Counted from the stretch's first letter, positions 49,486-60,796 are shown. The stretch is 64,000 nt of DNA from Corythucha ciliata (GCA_038030265.1 CM075939.1:39909253-39973252), one strand, 5' to 3'. The notes: generated by a model from the letters alone, not told the origin. A program made the numbers and translations.

Positions 49486-49618
49486 GTGGATTTCACCACC
49501 GAGAGTTAAGGTTTGAGTTACGTTAACCCAGAATTAACTGGAAAAAGGCGTCACTATTTATTTAAACAATGTTAGAGTTAGGTAACTCCAACCTAACTCC
49601 CGGTGGTGAAATTGGCCC
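49486..49618. mobile_element. Small MITE present only in the left palindrome arm
   Basis: Inverted ends GGATTTCACCACCGAGAG / CCCGGTGGTGAAATTGG with ~40-bp arms (GAGTTAAGGTTTGAGTTAC / GAGTTAGGTAACTC). The matching position of the right arm (around 56970) reads straight through from CTTATTTATAGG to CTATGGGG, so the insertion is younger than the palindrome. Confidence 0.75.
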
Positions 49619-50904
49619 TTTGAGACTATGGGGCCTCATGGAGATAATTTAGCCCATCCCATTCCCACAACAGCGCTATTCGAGTTGATTTTTTTTTTTT
49701 TTTCAAAGGGAACTTCAGTTTTAACATTCCCTCTTCCAGGTCATTGAATTCCTATTCATACACAAAGTCTAAAGAAAGAAAGAGAGAAGAAAACTAGCCC
49801 TGAATGATTGCTGTTGAAGAAAATAACAATGAAAATATTTGAAAACCCCTTTAGAAGGGTTGGTGGAAGGGGGAAGTTTCCATTTACCAACTTCTTATCT
49901 GAAAGGGATAAAATGCGCGTATATAAAAATGGGCAACGAGATACTGCAATTTATTCAGTCATCTCGCTCTTCAGTGAAAAATCAGTGAGTTTTTAATTTT
50001 ATACAGTCTTATATGGTCCTCCGCGGAAAGCTTCAGGCGGCCCAGCCTCGTCGTTAGCTAACGTTGAGGAAACTCGGTCAAAGTAGTTAAACCGTGGGTG
50101 ATTTTTTGAAAATTGTTGCTGTCACCTCGGTCCAACTACTTACGACTGAGTATTCTCTAATCGTCGAATCTCCCGTCGATTTTTTGAATTTTTAAAAATT
50201 TGTACACTCTGCGCGACTCTAAGTAGTGGTGCCGTAGGGATGAAAATCTCGTATTCCTACTGCATTTCTGCTTGAACGTTCCGTATGAGTCGACGATCAA
50301 CATCAGAGCGTTTTATTAAGTAAACATTTTTTTTTCAAGTTTTAAAGAATATTTTCTGCGAGTACGACCCTTTCAAATTTTAAATAATTAGGTAAGTTTT
50401 TATGAATGTTCTTCAACTCTAACGGTAAAAACCGATAAGTGCAACAATGATCTTGCGCTAGGGTCAATAGCAGTTTGTGTCAATATAGAGATAATGAGGA
50501 AGGAGTTATTTAAGTAGCCCTGCTGTGCTTGAAAAATAACAACAAGAACAACCTTGCATTTGAATACGTGGTGATGAGGAAAGGTCCTCAAACTTCCGTT
50601 TCTGCTTAAGTCCCCGTTTACGACAATGGCAGTTACGATGCTTACCACGAGATCCCGTATGACACCCACTCAACTTGACTCAGAATTTCTATGTCCTTCA
50701 ATAAGGGGTTGTGTTGATTGAAGAGAAGGGGGGGATTTCCTTCTTATACAAGAGTTTCATCTGGAGCATTTCCCTGATTGGTCTAGTCCACTGATCATCG
50801 CAAAGCCGCAAGCGAGCTAATTGCTAGTTTAGGAAGAATGAATATAGAAGGGGGGTTACGAAGCCTTAACTTGAAGAGTTTCATCTGCTTCGAAGCGTTT
50901 TAAT

Positions 50905-51028
50905 GGCCCGTTCACAAGCTCTGTGTATGCGTTCTGTGGAGTCTATGCAGCCAAACGAACTCATTCCCTCGAATAATGAAGCATATCTGCGTAGACTCCA
51001 CGCAAGACATGTGGTTTGTGAACGGATC
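50905..51028. mobile_element. GGCCCGTTCACAA inverted-end element
   Basis: Ends GGCCCGTTCACAAGC and TTTGTGAACGGATC around CTCTGTGTATGCGTTCTGTG. The mirrored copy is at about 55123-55260, so it pre-dates the inverted duplication. Confidence 0.55.
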
Positions 51029-51270
51029 TTCAGGAGATTTTTAAGCAGAAATGACATTTTTTTTTTGAAAAAGGAGTGATTTTTCTACCCAAAATCGCTT
51101 GTTTTGACCTGTAAATTCAAACAATCCTTAAGAATTTCAACATGGTAAAAATAATAAAAACCAAATCTAAGCGGTCCTTGGAATGGAACTGAAATGTAAA
51201 CTCGATGTGAACGCCCACGAAACAGATATAGCTCCGTCAGCTGGCTGTCGTCGCTGTCGAATATAGAGTC

Positions 51271-51410
51271 CATTTCACAACTACGAATTTCAGTAAATTA
51301 GCGATTATTGGCAGAAATTGCTAATTAAAAGCAGATAGTCGCACTAAGCGGTAATTTTTGTCCAATAATCGCAAATTAACTAAAAACATCAATCTTCGTA
51401 GTAGTGAAAT
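51271..51410. repeat. Nested hairpin with TTCACNACTACGAA ends
   Basis: CATTTCACAACTACGAA and TTCGTAGTAGTGAAATG are inverted, as are GCGATTATTGGCAGAAATT and AATTTTTGTCCAATAATCGC. Mirrored at 54343-54489. Confidence 0.65.
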
Positions 51411-51959
51411 GCACTTTATTCGACAGCCATCTACCGGAGCGACATTTTTTGGTACTCTGGTACCCGTTCACGGTCGGTTACATTCAATGGACCGTAGTAT
51501 TTGTGCAGTAAGAGGGGGCTCTTCCGCTTAGAGGGGATTCAGTCTCATCAAGGCAGGTGCGGATCCAGAGGCCATTATTATGACTCCCATCGGCCCCCGC
51601 ATCTATACCAATACCACACATCACACAGTTGCTAGATGTGGCAAAGTTACAGCTCTCAATCTCCGATAAATGAAGCATCGGAAAATTGAGAAACCCAAAT
51701 AAAAGGGCGGAAAAGTGAAAAAACAAACTAAACAACAACAACAACATTCAACAACTAAACCCATGTAACGTGAACTGTTAGTTTGGCAAAAATATGCCTC
51801 CCGCCGAATGAAGTGAACTCAGCTCAATGGGAAAAATACGATCAATGAGAGAAATCCGGGAAATTACTTGTTTACTGAGTGAAACCAGCGAAAAATCTTC
51901 TTAGTGCGAAAAATCGAAGTTATCGGTCTCTGAAATAGGCCACCCAGCGAATTGGTTTA

Positions 51960-53230
51960 CTGGCAATCTTTCCCGAAATTGACTGTTAATAAAATTGACC
52001 ACCTCCTCATGAAATTGATAATTTCCTCATAAAATAGACAATTTCCCTATATAAATGATTATTCCTCATAAAACAAACAATTTCCTCATAAAATTGACGA
52101 ATTCCTTATAAAATTGACAATTTCTCCATAAAATCGACAATCTCCTCATAAAACACATAATTTCCTCGTGAAATTCACGACTTCCTCAACAAATTGACGA
52201 TTTCTTCATAAAATTGACATTTTCCCCACAAAATTGATAAAGCCAAAATAAACGATCACCAATTTCTGTATTAAAAATAATCACCGAAAGGACAATTGCC
52301 CATCGAATCATGGGGCAAAATTGATAAGTTACAAGGACCAAAAATAAAACTATTGGGTATACGTTACAATTTCCTCGTGAAATCGACAATATCCACATCA
52401 AATTGATAATTTCTGCTTCAAATTGACAAGTTTTTAATTAAAATGACAATGCGCTAATAAAAATGTCAATTTGACAGTAAAAATGACAGTTTCCTCGTGA
52501 AACTGACAATTTCGTCCTAAAATTAATGATTCCTGGAACATTTACGATGTCCTCTTGAAATTCACAATTTCCAATTCGAACTAACAATTTCCTTACAAAA
52601 TTGAAAATTCCTTCAAAAAGGGCAATTTCAATGTCCTCATTATATTGACAGTTCCTCATACAATATTAGGTCATTTTTTATTCATAAAATTGACTATTTC
52701 CTTATTGAACTGATGATTTTCATGATGAAATTCAAGAGGACATCGAAAATTTTCCAGGAATCATTAATTTTAGGACGAAATTGTCAGTTTCACGAGGAAA
52801 CTGTCATTTTTACTGTAAAATTGACATTTTTATTAGCGCATTGTCAATTTAATTAAAAACTTGTCAATTTGAAGTAGAAAGTATCAATTTGACGTGGATA
52901 TTGTCGATTTCACGAGGAAATTGTAACGTATACCCAATAGTTTTATTTTTGGTCCTTGTAACTTATCAATTTTGCCCCACGATTCGATGGGCAATTGATT
53001 CAATTTAACAATTTCGGTGATTATTGTTGATACAGTAATTGGTGATCGTTTATTTTGGCTCTATCAATTTTGTGGGGAAAATGTCAATTTTTTGAAGAAA
53101 TTGTCAATTTGTTGAGGAAGTCGTGAATTTTATGAGGAAATTGTACGTTTTATGAGGAGATTGTCGATTTTATGAGGAAATTATCAATTTCACGAGGAGA
53201 TTGTCAATTTTATTAACAGCTAATCTCGGG
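51960..53230. repeat. S5 21-bp array at the palindrome centre
   Basis: Units TTTCCTCATAAAATTGACAA (left half) turn into TTGTCAATTTTATGAGGAAA (right half) around the axis near 52643. The array is interrupted symmetrically by GATCACCAATTTCTGTATT and its mirror. Confidence 0.8.
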
Positions 53231-53699
53231 AAATTTGATTGCCAGTAAACCAATTCGCTGGGTGGCCTATTTCAGAGACCGATTACTCCGATTTTTCGCA
53301 CTAAGATTTTTCGCTGGTTTCACTCAATAAACAAGTAATTTCCCGGATTTCTCTCATTTAAAAAAAAACAACAATTCTGAGTTACAATCGCAGTGCTAGC
53401 CGTGGGACATAAGTGCTTCCCCACCACCATTGAGCAGAGTTCACTTCATTAGGCGGGAGGCATATTTTCTCCAAACTAATAGTTCACGTTACTACGTCCT
53501 ACGTTTAGTTGTTGAATTTTGTTGTTTTTTTCACTTTTCCGGCCTTTGGGTTTCCTCAATTTTCCGATGCTTCATTCACCGGATATTGAGAGCTGTAACT
53601 TTGTCACATCTAGCAACTGTGTGACGTGTGTGGTACAGGTGGGTGGGCCGGATGAAGTCATAATAGGACCACTCCTTTAAGCCGACTCTGGATCAGCGC

Positions 53700-53820
53700 C
53701 TGCCTTGAGACTGAATTTGAGAAGAGGGAAGACTGACGACGTAGGATCCTACGGCTACAACTTAATTATCCATGCATTAGGAGCGCAATGCTCAGGGCTG
53801 CGCATCCCCCCCCCCCTAAT
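53700..53820 (+). mobile_element. MITE A fragment inserted in right palindrome arm
   Basis: GGGAAGACTGACGACGTAGG and ATCCTACGGCTACAAC match the terminal part of family A. The left arm lacks it: GAGACTGAAT continues directly into the sequence found after the insert. Confidence 0.6.
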
Positions 53821-54629
53821 CTGAAGAGCCTCCCTCTTAGTAAACAAATACTTAGCGGAAAAACATTGCCGCAAATCAATGTGGATCCGTCCACGAAATT
53901 TGGGCTTCTAAGAGTTAAACCGCGGTATCTTTCTCTATTCTCCTGTCAGGACGATCTATATTTGTCTAAAAATAACTATTTTCTGCGGCCTCGGTAGCTC
54001 CTCAAAGTTTTACGAAACGGAATTTTTTATTTTCTCAATGAAAGTCAACCATCACTTGTCCATTCTAAATATGCGCCTATCAAATTCCAATGCATCAGAA
54101 AAACTTCTTCAACGTGTCCCTTTCAAAATTATTCATGAGCGTTTGTTCACTTTATTGTCGATTTTTTTTTTAAATAGTGATTTTTCTATTCACAAACGGT
54201 TGCTTTTACCTGCGAAATTCAAACAATCCTTACGAATTTCTTCATGCTCACCTGAAGTGGTCCATTGAATGTAACTGACCGTGAGAGGGTACCAGAGTAT
54301 CAAAAAATGTCGCTCCTGCAGCTGGCTGTCGAATAAAGTGCATTTCACTACTACGAGTATGAACATCGACGTTTTCAGTTAATTTGCTATTATTCGACAA
54401 AAATTACCGCTTAGTGCGACTATCTGCTTTTATTTAGCAGTTTCTGCCAAATAAAAGCAGAATTTACTGAAATTCATAGTAGTGAAATGGACTCTATATT
54501 CGATAGCGACGACAGCAAGCTGCCGGAGCGATATCTGTTTCGTGGGCGTTCAAATTGAGTTCACATTTCAGTTCCATTCCAAGGACCGCTTTAGATTTGG
54601 TTTTTATTATTTTTACCATGTTGAAATTC

Positions 54630-55036
54630 TTGTGGGGGAGTTGTACATGTGTTTCCTCGACCCCCCTCCAATCATACCTCGCCTACTCCGCGTTACGTTT
54701 ATTACGGCCGTATTTCTGCACCAATCCTGGACTTGGACTTCAAGGGCTCATTTAAATCTTCATGAAATTCCGCACAAACGTACGATCTTCTTTTTCATAT
54801 TACATCCCTAAAATAACTGTAAAACGCACATAAACTTTTACCTTGAAAATTCACACGCTTTCGGCGACTTATTTACGAAAGCAAGATCGTACGGTTGTGC
54901 GGAATTTCCTGAAGATTTCAATGAGCCCTTGAAGTCCAGGATTGGTGCAGTAATACGGCGGTAATATCCGTAACGCGGAGTAGGTGAGGTATGATTGGAG
55001 GGGGGTCGAGGAAACACATGTACAACTCCTTCTATA
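54630..55036. mobile_element. TTAA hairpin element (copy 3) inserted in right palindrome arm
   Basis: Long inverted arms: GGGGGAGTTGTACATGTG...CCTCGACCCCCCTCC on the left, GGAGGGGGGTCGAGG...CACATGTACAACTCC on the right. The left arm of the big palindrome has the empty site AACAATCCTTAAGAATTTC, showing that the target was TTAA. It contains an internal GGACTTGGACTT duplication. Confidence 0.8.
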
Positions 55037-57339
55037 GGATTGTTGGAATTTACAGGTCAAAACAAGCGATTTTGGATAGAAAAATCACTCCTTTTTCCAA
55101 AAAAAGTTGTCATTTCTGCTTGCGTTCACAAACCACATGTCTTGCGTGGAGTCTACGCAGATATTGCAGCCTATCCAAATGCTTCATTATTCGAGGGAAT
55201 GAATTCGTTTGGCTGCATAGACTCCACAGAACGCATACACAGAGCTTGTGAACGGGCCTTTAAAGCGCTTCGAAGCAGATGAAACTCCTCAAGTTAAGGC
55301 TTCGTAAAGGAGGTCTTCTGAATACGGCCCTAGGAATAGATTTCAAACACGCTGCGATAAAGCGTTTTGAGCTGTTAGGAAAAGCCAACTTTAATTTGCG
55401 GAAAAAGACCAAAGGGGCAACAGCATGCCAACCATTTTGTTCAACCTCATTGAGATGGTGAGTCACGAATATGAAGTCACCTCGGATGTGTGAGAACGTT
55501 ATGGCATTGCAGGGGACGGTGGTTCCCCCCGCCCCTCATCAGTGGTGATTCGGCACAATAAAGTTAGCGAATGGGCATTTTGAAGGAGAAAATAATAAAA
55601 ACCGAGGCTTTACTCCCTCAGTAGTTCACCTGCTTCCTACACGTATGAAATCGCGGGACTACATTACGCCCGATGACCAGGAAATTTCTAAGAGAATTTA
55701 TTTTATCGCTGTAACCTAATGACAATTCAACGTTGTGCAGCAATGCAAATCTGTCCCACCTCCCACCCTTCTATATTCATTCTTCCTAAACTAGCAATTA
55801 GCTCGCTTGCGGCTTTGCGATGATCAGTGGACAAGACCAATCAGGGAAATGCTCCCGATGAAACTCTTGTATAAGAAGGAAATCCCTCCCCCCCTCCTCA
55901 TTCAATCAACACAACCCCTTATTGAAGGACATAAAAATTCCAACTCAAGTTGAGTGGGTGCCATACGGGACCTCGTGGTAAGCGTCGAAATTGCCATTGT
56001 CGTAGACGGGGACTTTAGCAGAAACGGAAGTTTTGTTTTTGTTGTTAGAGGACCTTTCCCCATCACCACGTATTCAAATGCAAGGTTGTTATTATTGTTA
56101 TTATTCAAGCACAGCAGGGCTACTTAAATAACTCCTTCCTCATTATCTCTATATTGACACAAACTGCTCTTGACCCTGGCGCGAGATCATTGTTGCACTT
56201 ATCGGTTTTTACCGTTAGAGTTGAAGAACATCCATAAAAACTTACCTAATTATTTAATTTTCGAAAAGGTCGTACTCGCAGAAAATATTCTTTAAAACTT
56301 GAAAAAAAAATGTTTACTTAATAAAACGCTCTGATGTTGATCGTCGACTCATACGGAACGTTCAAGCAGAAATGCAGTAGGAATACGAGATTTTCATCCC
56401 TACGGCACCACTACTTAGAGTCGCGCAGAGTGTACAAATTGTTACAAATTCAAAAAATCGACGGGAGATTCGACGATTAGAGAATACTCAGTCGTAAGTA
56501 GTTGGACCGAGGTGACAGCAACAATTTTCAAAAAATCACCCACGGTTTAACTACTTTGACCGAGTTTCCTCAACGTTAGCTAACGACGAGGCTGGGCCGC
56601 CTGAAGCTTTCCGCGGAGGACCATATAAGACTGTATAAAATTAAAAACTCACTGATTTTTCACTGAAGAGCGAGATGACTGAATAAATTGCAGTATCTCG
56701 TTGCCCATTTTTATATACGCGCATTTTATCCCTTTCAGATAAGAAGTTGGTAAATGGAAACTTCCCCCTTCCACCAACCCTTCTAAAGGGGTTTTCAAAT
56801 ATTTTCATTGTTATTTTCTTCAACAGCAATCATTCAGGGCTAGTTTTCTTCTCTCTTTCTTTCTTCAGACTTTGTGTATGAATAGGAATTCAGTGACCTG
56901 GAAGAGGGAATGTTAAAACTGAAGTTTGGCGGAAGGGGGTGGGCTAAATTATCACCATGAGGCCCCATAGCCTATAAATAAGCAAGAAATATAATTTTTA
57001 CGAAGCCACGACTTAGCGCTTTTTCTACACTTCATCTGCCAATTAGCGCTTTTTCTACACTTCATCCGCCAATTAGCGCTTTTTCTCAATTTAAGCCGGA
57101 AATCAGCGATTTTCCCTATTTTAGCCGAAATTTGGCGATTTGCCACAATTTCAACGGCAAGAAGCGTTTATCTGAATTTTTGTCGTGAATTAGCAATTAT
57201 TTTCACTTTTAACCATAAATTAGCGCTTTTTCTCAATTTTAGCCACGAAGTTGCCTCCTGAAACCGCGACTTGTCATCTCCTCAATTTTAACCGTTAGCG
57301 CTTTTTCTCAATTTTATCCCCCAATTTTCTCAGAAACAG

Positions 57340-57675
57340 TTAATATTTTTGACCCACATGTGATGTAGAATCACCCATTTCAATTATGCCTCATATTCCC
57401 GTTACACCCTGTATAAAAGCTAGAAGTGAACTGAGGGGTAGTGGCTCTCTCAAACAATATTATTGGAAAGTGTAGTGACACGATAAGACGGGTTGCAACT
57501 TGATCGAGTCGACGAAAGGGCACGAAAAAATCATGCACGGGCAGTTTTTTGGGGGTGCCTTATGACACCCACCCGTGGGCTTTAATGGGTTAGATCCGCC
57601 ACTGCATCAAGGGTCGAGAAAGAATTCTCATTGTCAGCAGAAGCTGAAGAAACGAGCAAAGAAGACGGGCTCAAG
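57340..57675. other. Non-repeat DNA right of the palindrome
   Basis: No gene seen. GGGTTAGATCCGCCACTG near 57590 looks like a DNA-transposon end motif (compare CAGTGGCGGATCCA near 26635). Confidence 0.4.
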
Positions 57676-57889
57676 GCCGGTCGTCCACTGGAGTCGTTTT
57701 CGAGCGGTGCGACGGTACAACGCCCAAAGAATTGCTTCTTGATTTGTGGCAAAGAGGGGGGCTCTTCAGCTTAGGGCAAGTATCGTCCACTGCAGGCTTA
57801 CTTAGCTATACAGTGCATTCAATTCGAGCCTTTAGGATGTACGCTCGTTGTCGCACCGCTCGAAAAGGCTTCCAGTTGGGCACCCGGCT
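57676..57889. mobile_element. Hairpin MITE with GAGCGGTGCGAC arms
   Basis: Left arm GCCGGTCGTCCACTGGAG...TTTTCGAGCGGTGCGAC; right arm GTCGCACCGCTCGAAAAGG...CCAGTTGGGCACCCGGC. About 214 bp, arms ~48 bp, no open frame. Confidence 0.75.
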
Positions 57890-58429
57890 AAAAATGATTA
57901 TAATTTGATGGTAACAGTGGCACAGACAGGGGGGGGGGCGCAGTGGTTTTCCGTCCAGAAGGACGGTATATCATGATACATTACAGAAGCGATCAAAAGG
58001 GAAACAAAAGACTTTGTTGCACGACGTTTCAATTTAAAATGCAGACGAGCTCGCCTGGTGGCTTGGGAGCGATGATAGGGTTGTGAACTTGTGAGATCGT
58101 TCACTTTCTGCAATTTTGTACAAAATCGAGCGGCGGTACGACAAAATAAAAGGTGAATCCCGCCGCGTTCTCAAAAAGTCCATAAACAGCCGGCAGTGGA
58201 ATTAATTTAAGAATTAATTAATCTAAAAAGGGAAAACTGGACGAAACGAGTGGTCGTCGTTTGTTCGCGTTCTGTGGTTGTGTGAAGGAACTTAATTCGG
58301 CCAAGGAATTCCTAATTTGCAGACCAAAAAAAAAAGTTGCAGGCCGGCCCTTTGAAGTGCACCAATTGAGCCCAAATTTGGCACAAAAAACTCTCACACC
58401 AATAGCAACACACCTAAGGGCAAAAACCC

Positions 58430-59930
58430 CTCACAATTTGCTGCTAAAATTGGGAAAAATCGCTGATTAGTGGTCAAAATTAAAAACAAGCGCTAATTCA
58501 CGGCTAGAAATGAGAGAAGGTGCTCATATTTAAAGCTGGAATTGAGAGAATGCGTATGCGCGATTTTTGGAGGAAGCTACGCTGCACAGATTGCGACGAA
58601 GCGCTAATTAGAGGCTAAAAATGAGGAAAGTGCTATTTTCATCGCTGTATATGAATGCATCGCCAATTCGCCAATTCGATGATATTGTGGAGAAAAAACG
58701 CTAATTCACTGCTTTAAATTGAAAAAATCGCTAATTCGCGGCCAAAATTGTTAAAAAGTGCTAAAACTCGCGACTAAATGTGAAATAATTTTGAAAAACT
58801 CTAATCCGCGGCTGATGAATTTGAGAAAATCGATAATTTGCGGGTCATCCTAATTTATTACTGACGCATACATCATCCCAGCGCTCTATAAATTGAGAAA
58901 AATCGCTAATTCGTTGCTAATTTGGGAAAAAAGCACTATACAGGGTGTTTCCAGGAGGAATGATCAGGACTTTAACCAGTCGTAGTACTAACGAGGATGA
59001 ACCAAAATCACCCTACGAACATTGTGTCGCAAACGCTTCGTTTCCGGGTTACAGATATTTTTGTCATTTATTGGCCAAACGCGTTCTTTTCGTCAATAAT
59101 CATTTCTAGCGTCCTAGCCATTCGTAACAGAACAGTACTGATTACATTTCTGAAAAGAGCAGACATTTTGGGTTTGAGAAACGCTGTTGCAACTAACCGA
59201 ACTAATGTTTAAGTATTTTCTTTTATTTCTTGAAAAAGCGAAAAAGTGCAAATTTGATTTTTACCGTTCCCTTCAAAGTCGAATCTTCCGAAGTCTTCGG
59301 TGGTAAAGGTACTTAAATTATTGGAAAAACATGCCAGTGTTGTAAGCTACAAAATGGCTTTTTAAATTTTAAAATCGACGCATTTTTGACTGAGATACCA
59401 CAGCGAACGTTCAGAAATTCCTGATCAGATCGTCAAATTACGCAACAGCGTTTCTTAAACCCAAAATGTCTGCTCTGACTGGTTAAAGTCCTGATCATTC
59501 CTCCTGAAACACCCTGTATAACTCGCGTGACTGAGTGTGAAAAAATCGCTTATTCGAGGCCAAAATTAAGATAAAGTGCTAATTCACGGCTAAAAATTGA
59601 GCTGAAATGGAGAAGATAAGAAGCACTAGAAAATGAGAAAAATGCTAATTTGTTACTACACGTGAATACAACATCGCCAATTCACTGGTAAACATAGAGA
59701 AAAAGCGCTAATTCGCTGCTGAAATTGAGATAAAACGCTATAATTCTTGGAAAATGGGACAATTGAAATTGTTAGTGCACTGCAGAGGCGTATCCATCTT
59801 TTGATCTATAGGAGTGGCGGGCAGCTTCACGTGAGAACAAGTCAGATGCAACACAATGCCTATTGCAGGCTTTCGGGGATGAGCCCTCGGCAACCGAAGA
59901 GAACCCGGTAGCTCATCAACTCAGAAATCA
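58430..59930 (+). repeat. S1 element copy with GAGGCGTATCC module, split by a MITE
   Basis: Forward S1 units before and after the MITE at 58934-59520, then GAGGCGTATCCATC and GTGAGAACAAGTCAGATGC. It is homologous to 36100-37170, including non-repeat landmarks. Confidence 0.7.
58934..59518. mobile_element. Mariner/IS630-type MITE with TA target site
   Basis: Ends TACAGGGTGTTTCCAGGAGG and CCTCCTGAAACACCCTGTA, with inverted similarity continuing ~45 bp (GATCAGGACTTTAACCAGTC / GACTGGTTAAAGTCCTGATC). Flanked by TA. The homologous element near 36390 has the uninterrupted site AAGCGCTAACTCGCATGG, matching AAGCACTA...TAACTCGCGTG here. About 585 bp, no intact transposase. Confidence 0.88.
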
Positions 59931-60178
59931 GACTTTTCAGTCTGTCAGTATCAGTATAAGTACCCATCTGTAGTTTTGGTGGCAGGGCCATAAACCTTCG
60001 TGTGATGAGAAGTACTCGAGACAATAAGTTTGAGCTCGATTGGAGTATTTCAAAGTACCCGTCCCGCACACTATTTTTTTGGTTCGTCTGCAAATCGGTG
60101 AAGCCCTTGACGCGGGCAGGAGTTCCCCGAAGTTTTCGCCGAGTCGTTTCTCCTTTGCGGGTCATCCATTAATGCTAA

Positions 60179-60796
60179 GATGAGCTGATCGATAAGTTGG
60201 TGCTTAGGAGGGGTGCGAAGATGGCAATATCGACCTGTGACAATCTGTTGGGGCCCATGGTAGTTTTACCATTTTTAGGTGACATCACTCGGAAATTAGA
60301 AAGGGTTATGCGGGATGCGGATGTCCGAGTAGTTTTCAAGCCCTGGGCGTCACCACGCCAGTACCTGTGTAAGGTCAAGGATGGCATTGGATTGTTTGAG
60401 AGGTCGGGTGTTTACATGCTGAAATGCTCATGCCAGGAGGCATTTTACATTGGCCAGACGGGCCGGAAACTGGGGCTTCGTGTTCGGGAGCACTCGCCTT
60501 CTTCGTCACGCCATTCTGAGTTCCGCAACCACTTGTTGGCCGCAAAACACGATTTTGATGGGAAGGAGGGTGTTTATTTGTTGCATGAGCAAAAGAAAGG
60601 GCCCAAGTTAACTTGGTTGGAATTTCTAGAAATCACGCGGCATTCGGCTAGGTACGGTAGAGGATGCGTTAATCGTATCACCTCGTTCGATTTGCGACCA
60701 TGCCAGAGTGCATGTTTGAGAGTGTCTTCCGCTGATTGGGGAGGGGAAGGAGTGCCCGGTCCTGTTAACGCTGTTCATTCTAGTCAAAGGGACTAG
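60179..60796 (+). CDS. Penelope-like element C-terminal part, GIY-YIG endonuclease
   Basis: Open frame of ~205 codons from just after a stop at 60176. LPFLGDITRKLERVMRDADV and FKPWASPRQYLCKVKD match the linker that follows the reverse transcriptase in Penelope-like retroelements. GVYMLKCSCQ...AFYIGQTGRKLGLRVREH is a GIY-YIG nuclease core with the conserved Tyr, Gly and Arg. The reverse transcriptase itself is missing upstream, so the element is 5'-truncated. The frame has no usual start (first ATG at 60221), and I take it as a remnant that has stayed open rather than a host gene. Confidence 0.8.
   Translation, partial: DELIDKLVLRRGAKMAISTCDNLLGPMVVLPFLGDITRKLERVMRDADVRVVFKPWASPRQYLCKVKDGIGLFERSGVYMLKCSCQEAFYIGQTGRKLGLRVREHSPSSSRHSEFRNHLLAAKHDFDGKEGVYLLHEQKKGPKLTWLEFLEITRHSARYGRGCVNRITSFDLRPCQSACLRVSSADWGGEGVPGPVNAVHSSQRD

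Larger units (their letters stand above)
49173..57309. repeat. ~8.1-kb imperfect palindrome
   Basis: The left arm (49173 to ~52560) and right arm (~52730 to 57309) are inverted copies, visible all along. Examples: GAGAAAAAGCGCTAACGG at 49173 against CCGTTAGCGCTTTTTCTC near 57300; an identical 62-codon open frame at 49808-49996 (+) and 56641-56829 (-); TCCACGCAAGACATGTGG near 50997 and its complement near 55140; GATGTCCTCTTGAAA at 52546 against TTCAAGAGGACATC near 52732. The unpaired centre is only ~155 bp. The right arm is ~1.2 kb longer because of extra insertions. No gene seen; the shared open frame is probably incidental. Confidence 0.9.

Noticed and set aside
49808..49996. 62-codon open frame present in both palindrome arms
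   Set aside because: The identity reflects the inverted duplication, not coding constraint; no homology, and no evidence of a start context or domain.
59860..60165. 101-codon minus-strand open frame next to the Penelope remnant
   Set aside because: Possible coding, but no family recognised, and part of the DNA (59810-59930) is a dispersed module also at 37070-37170.
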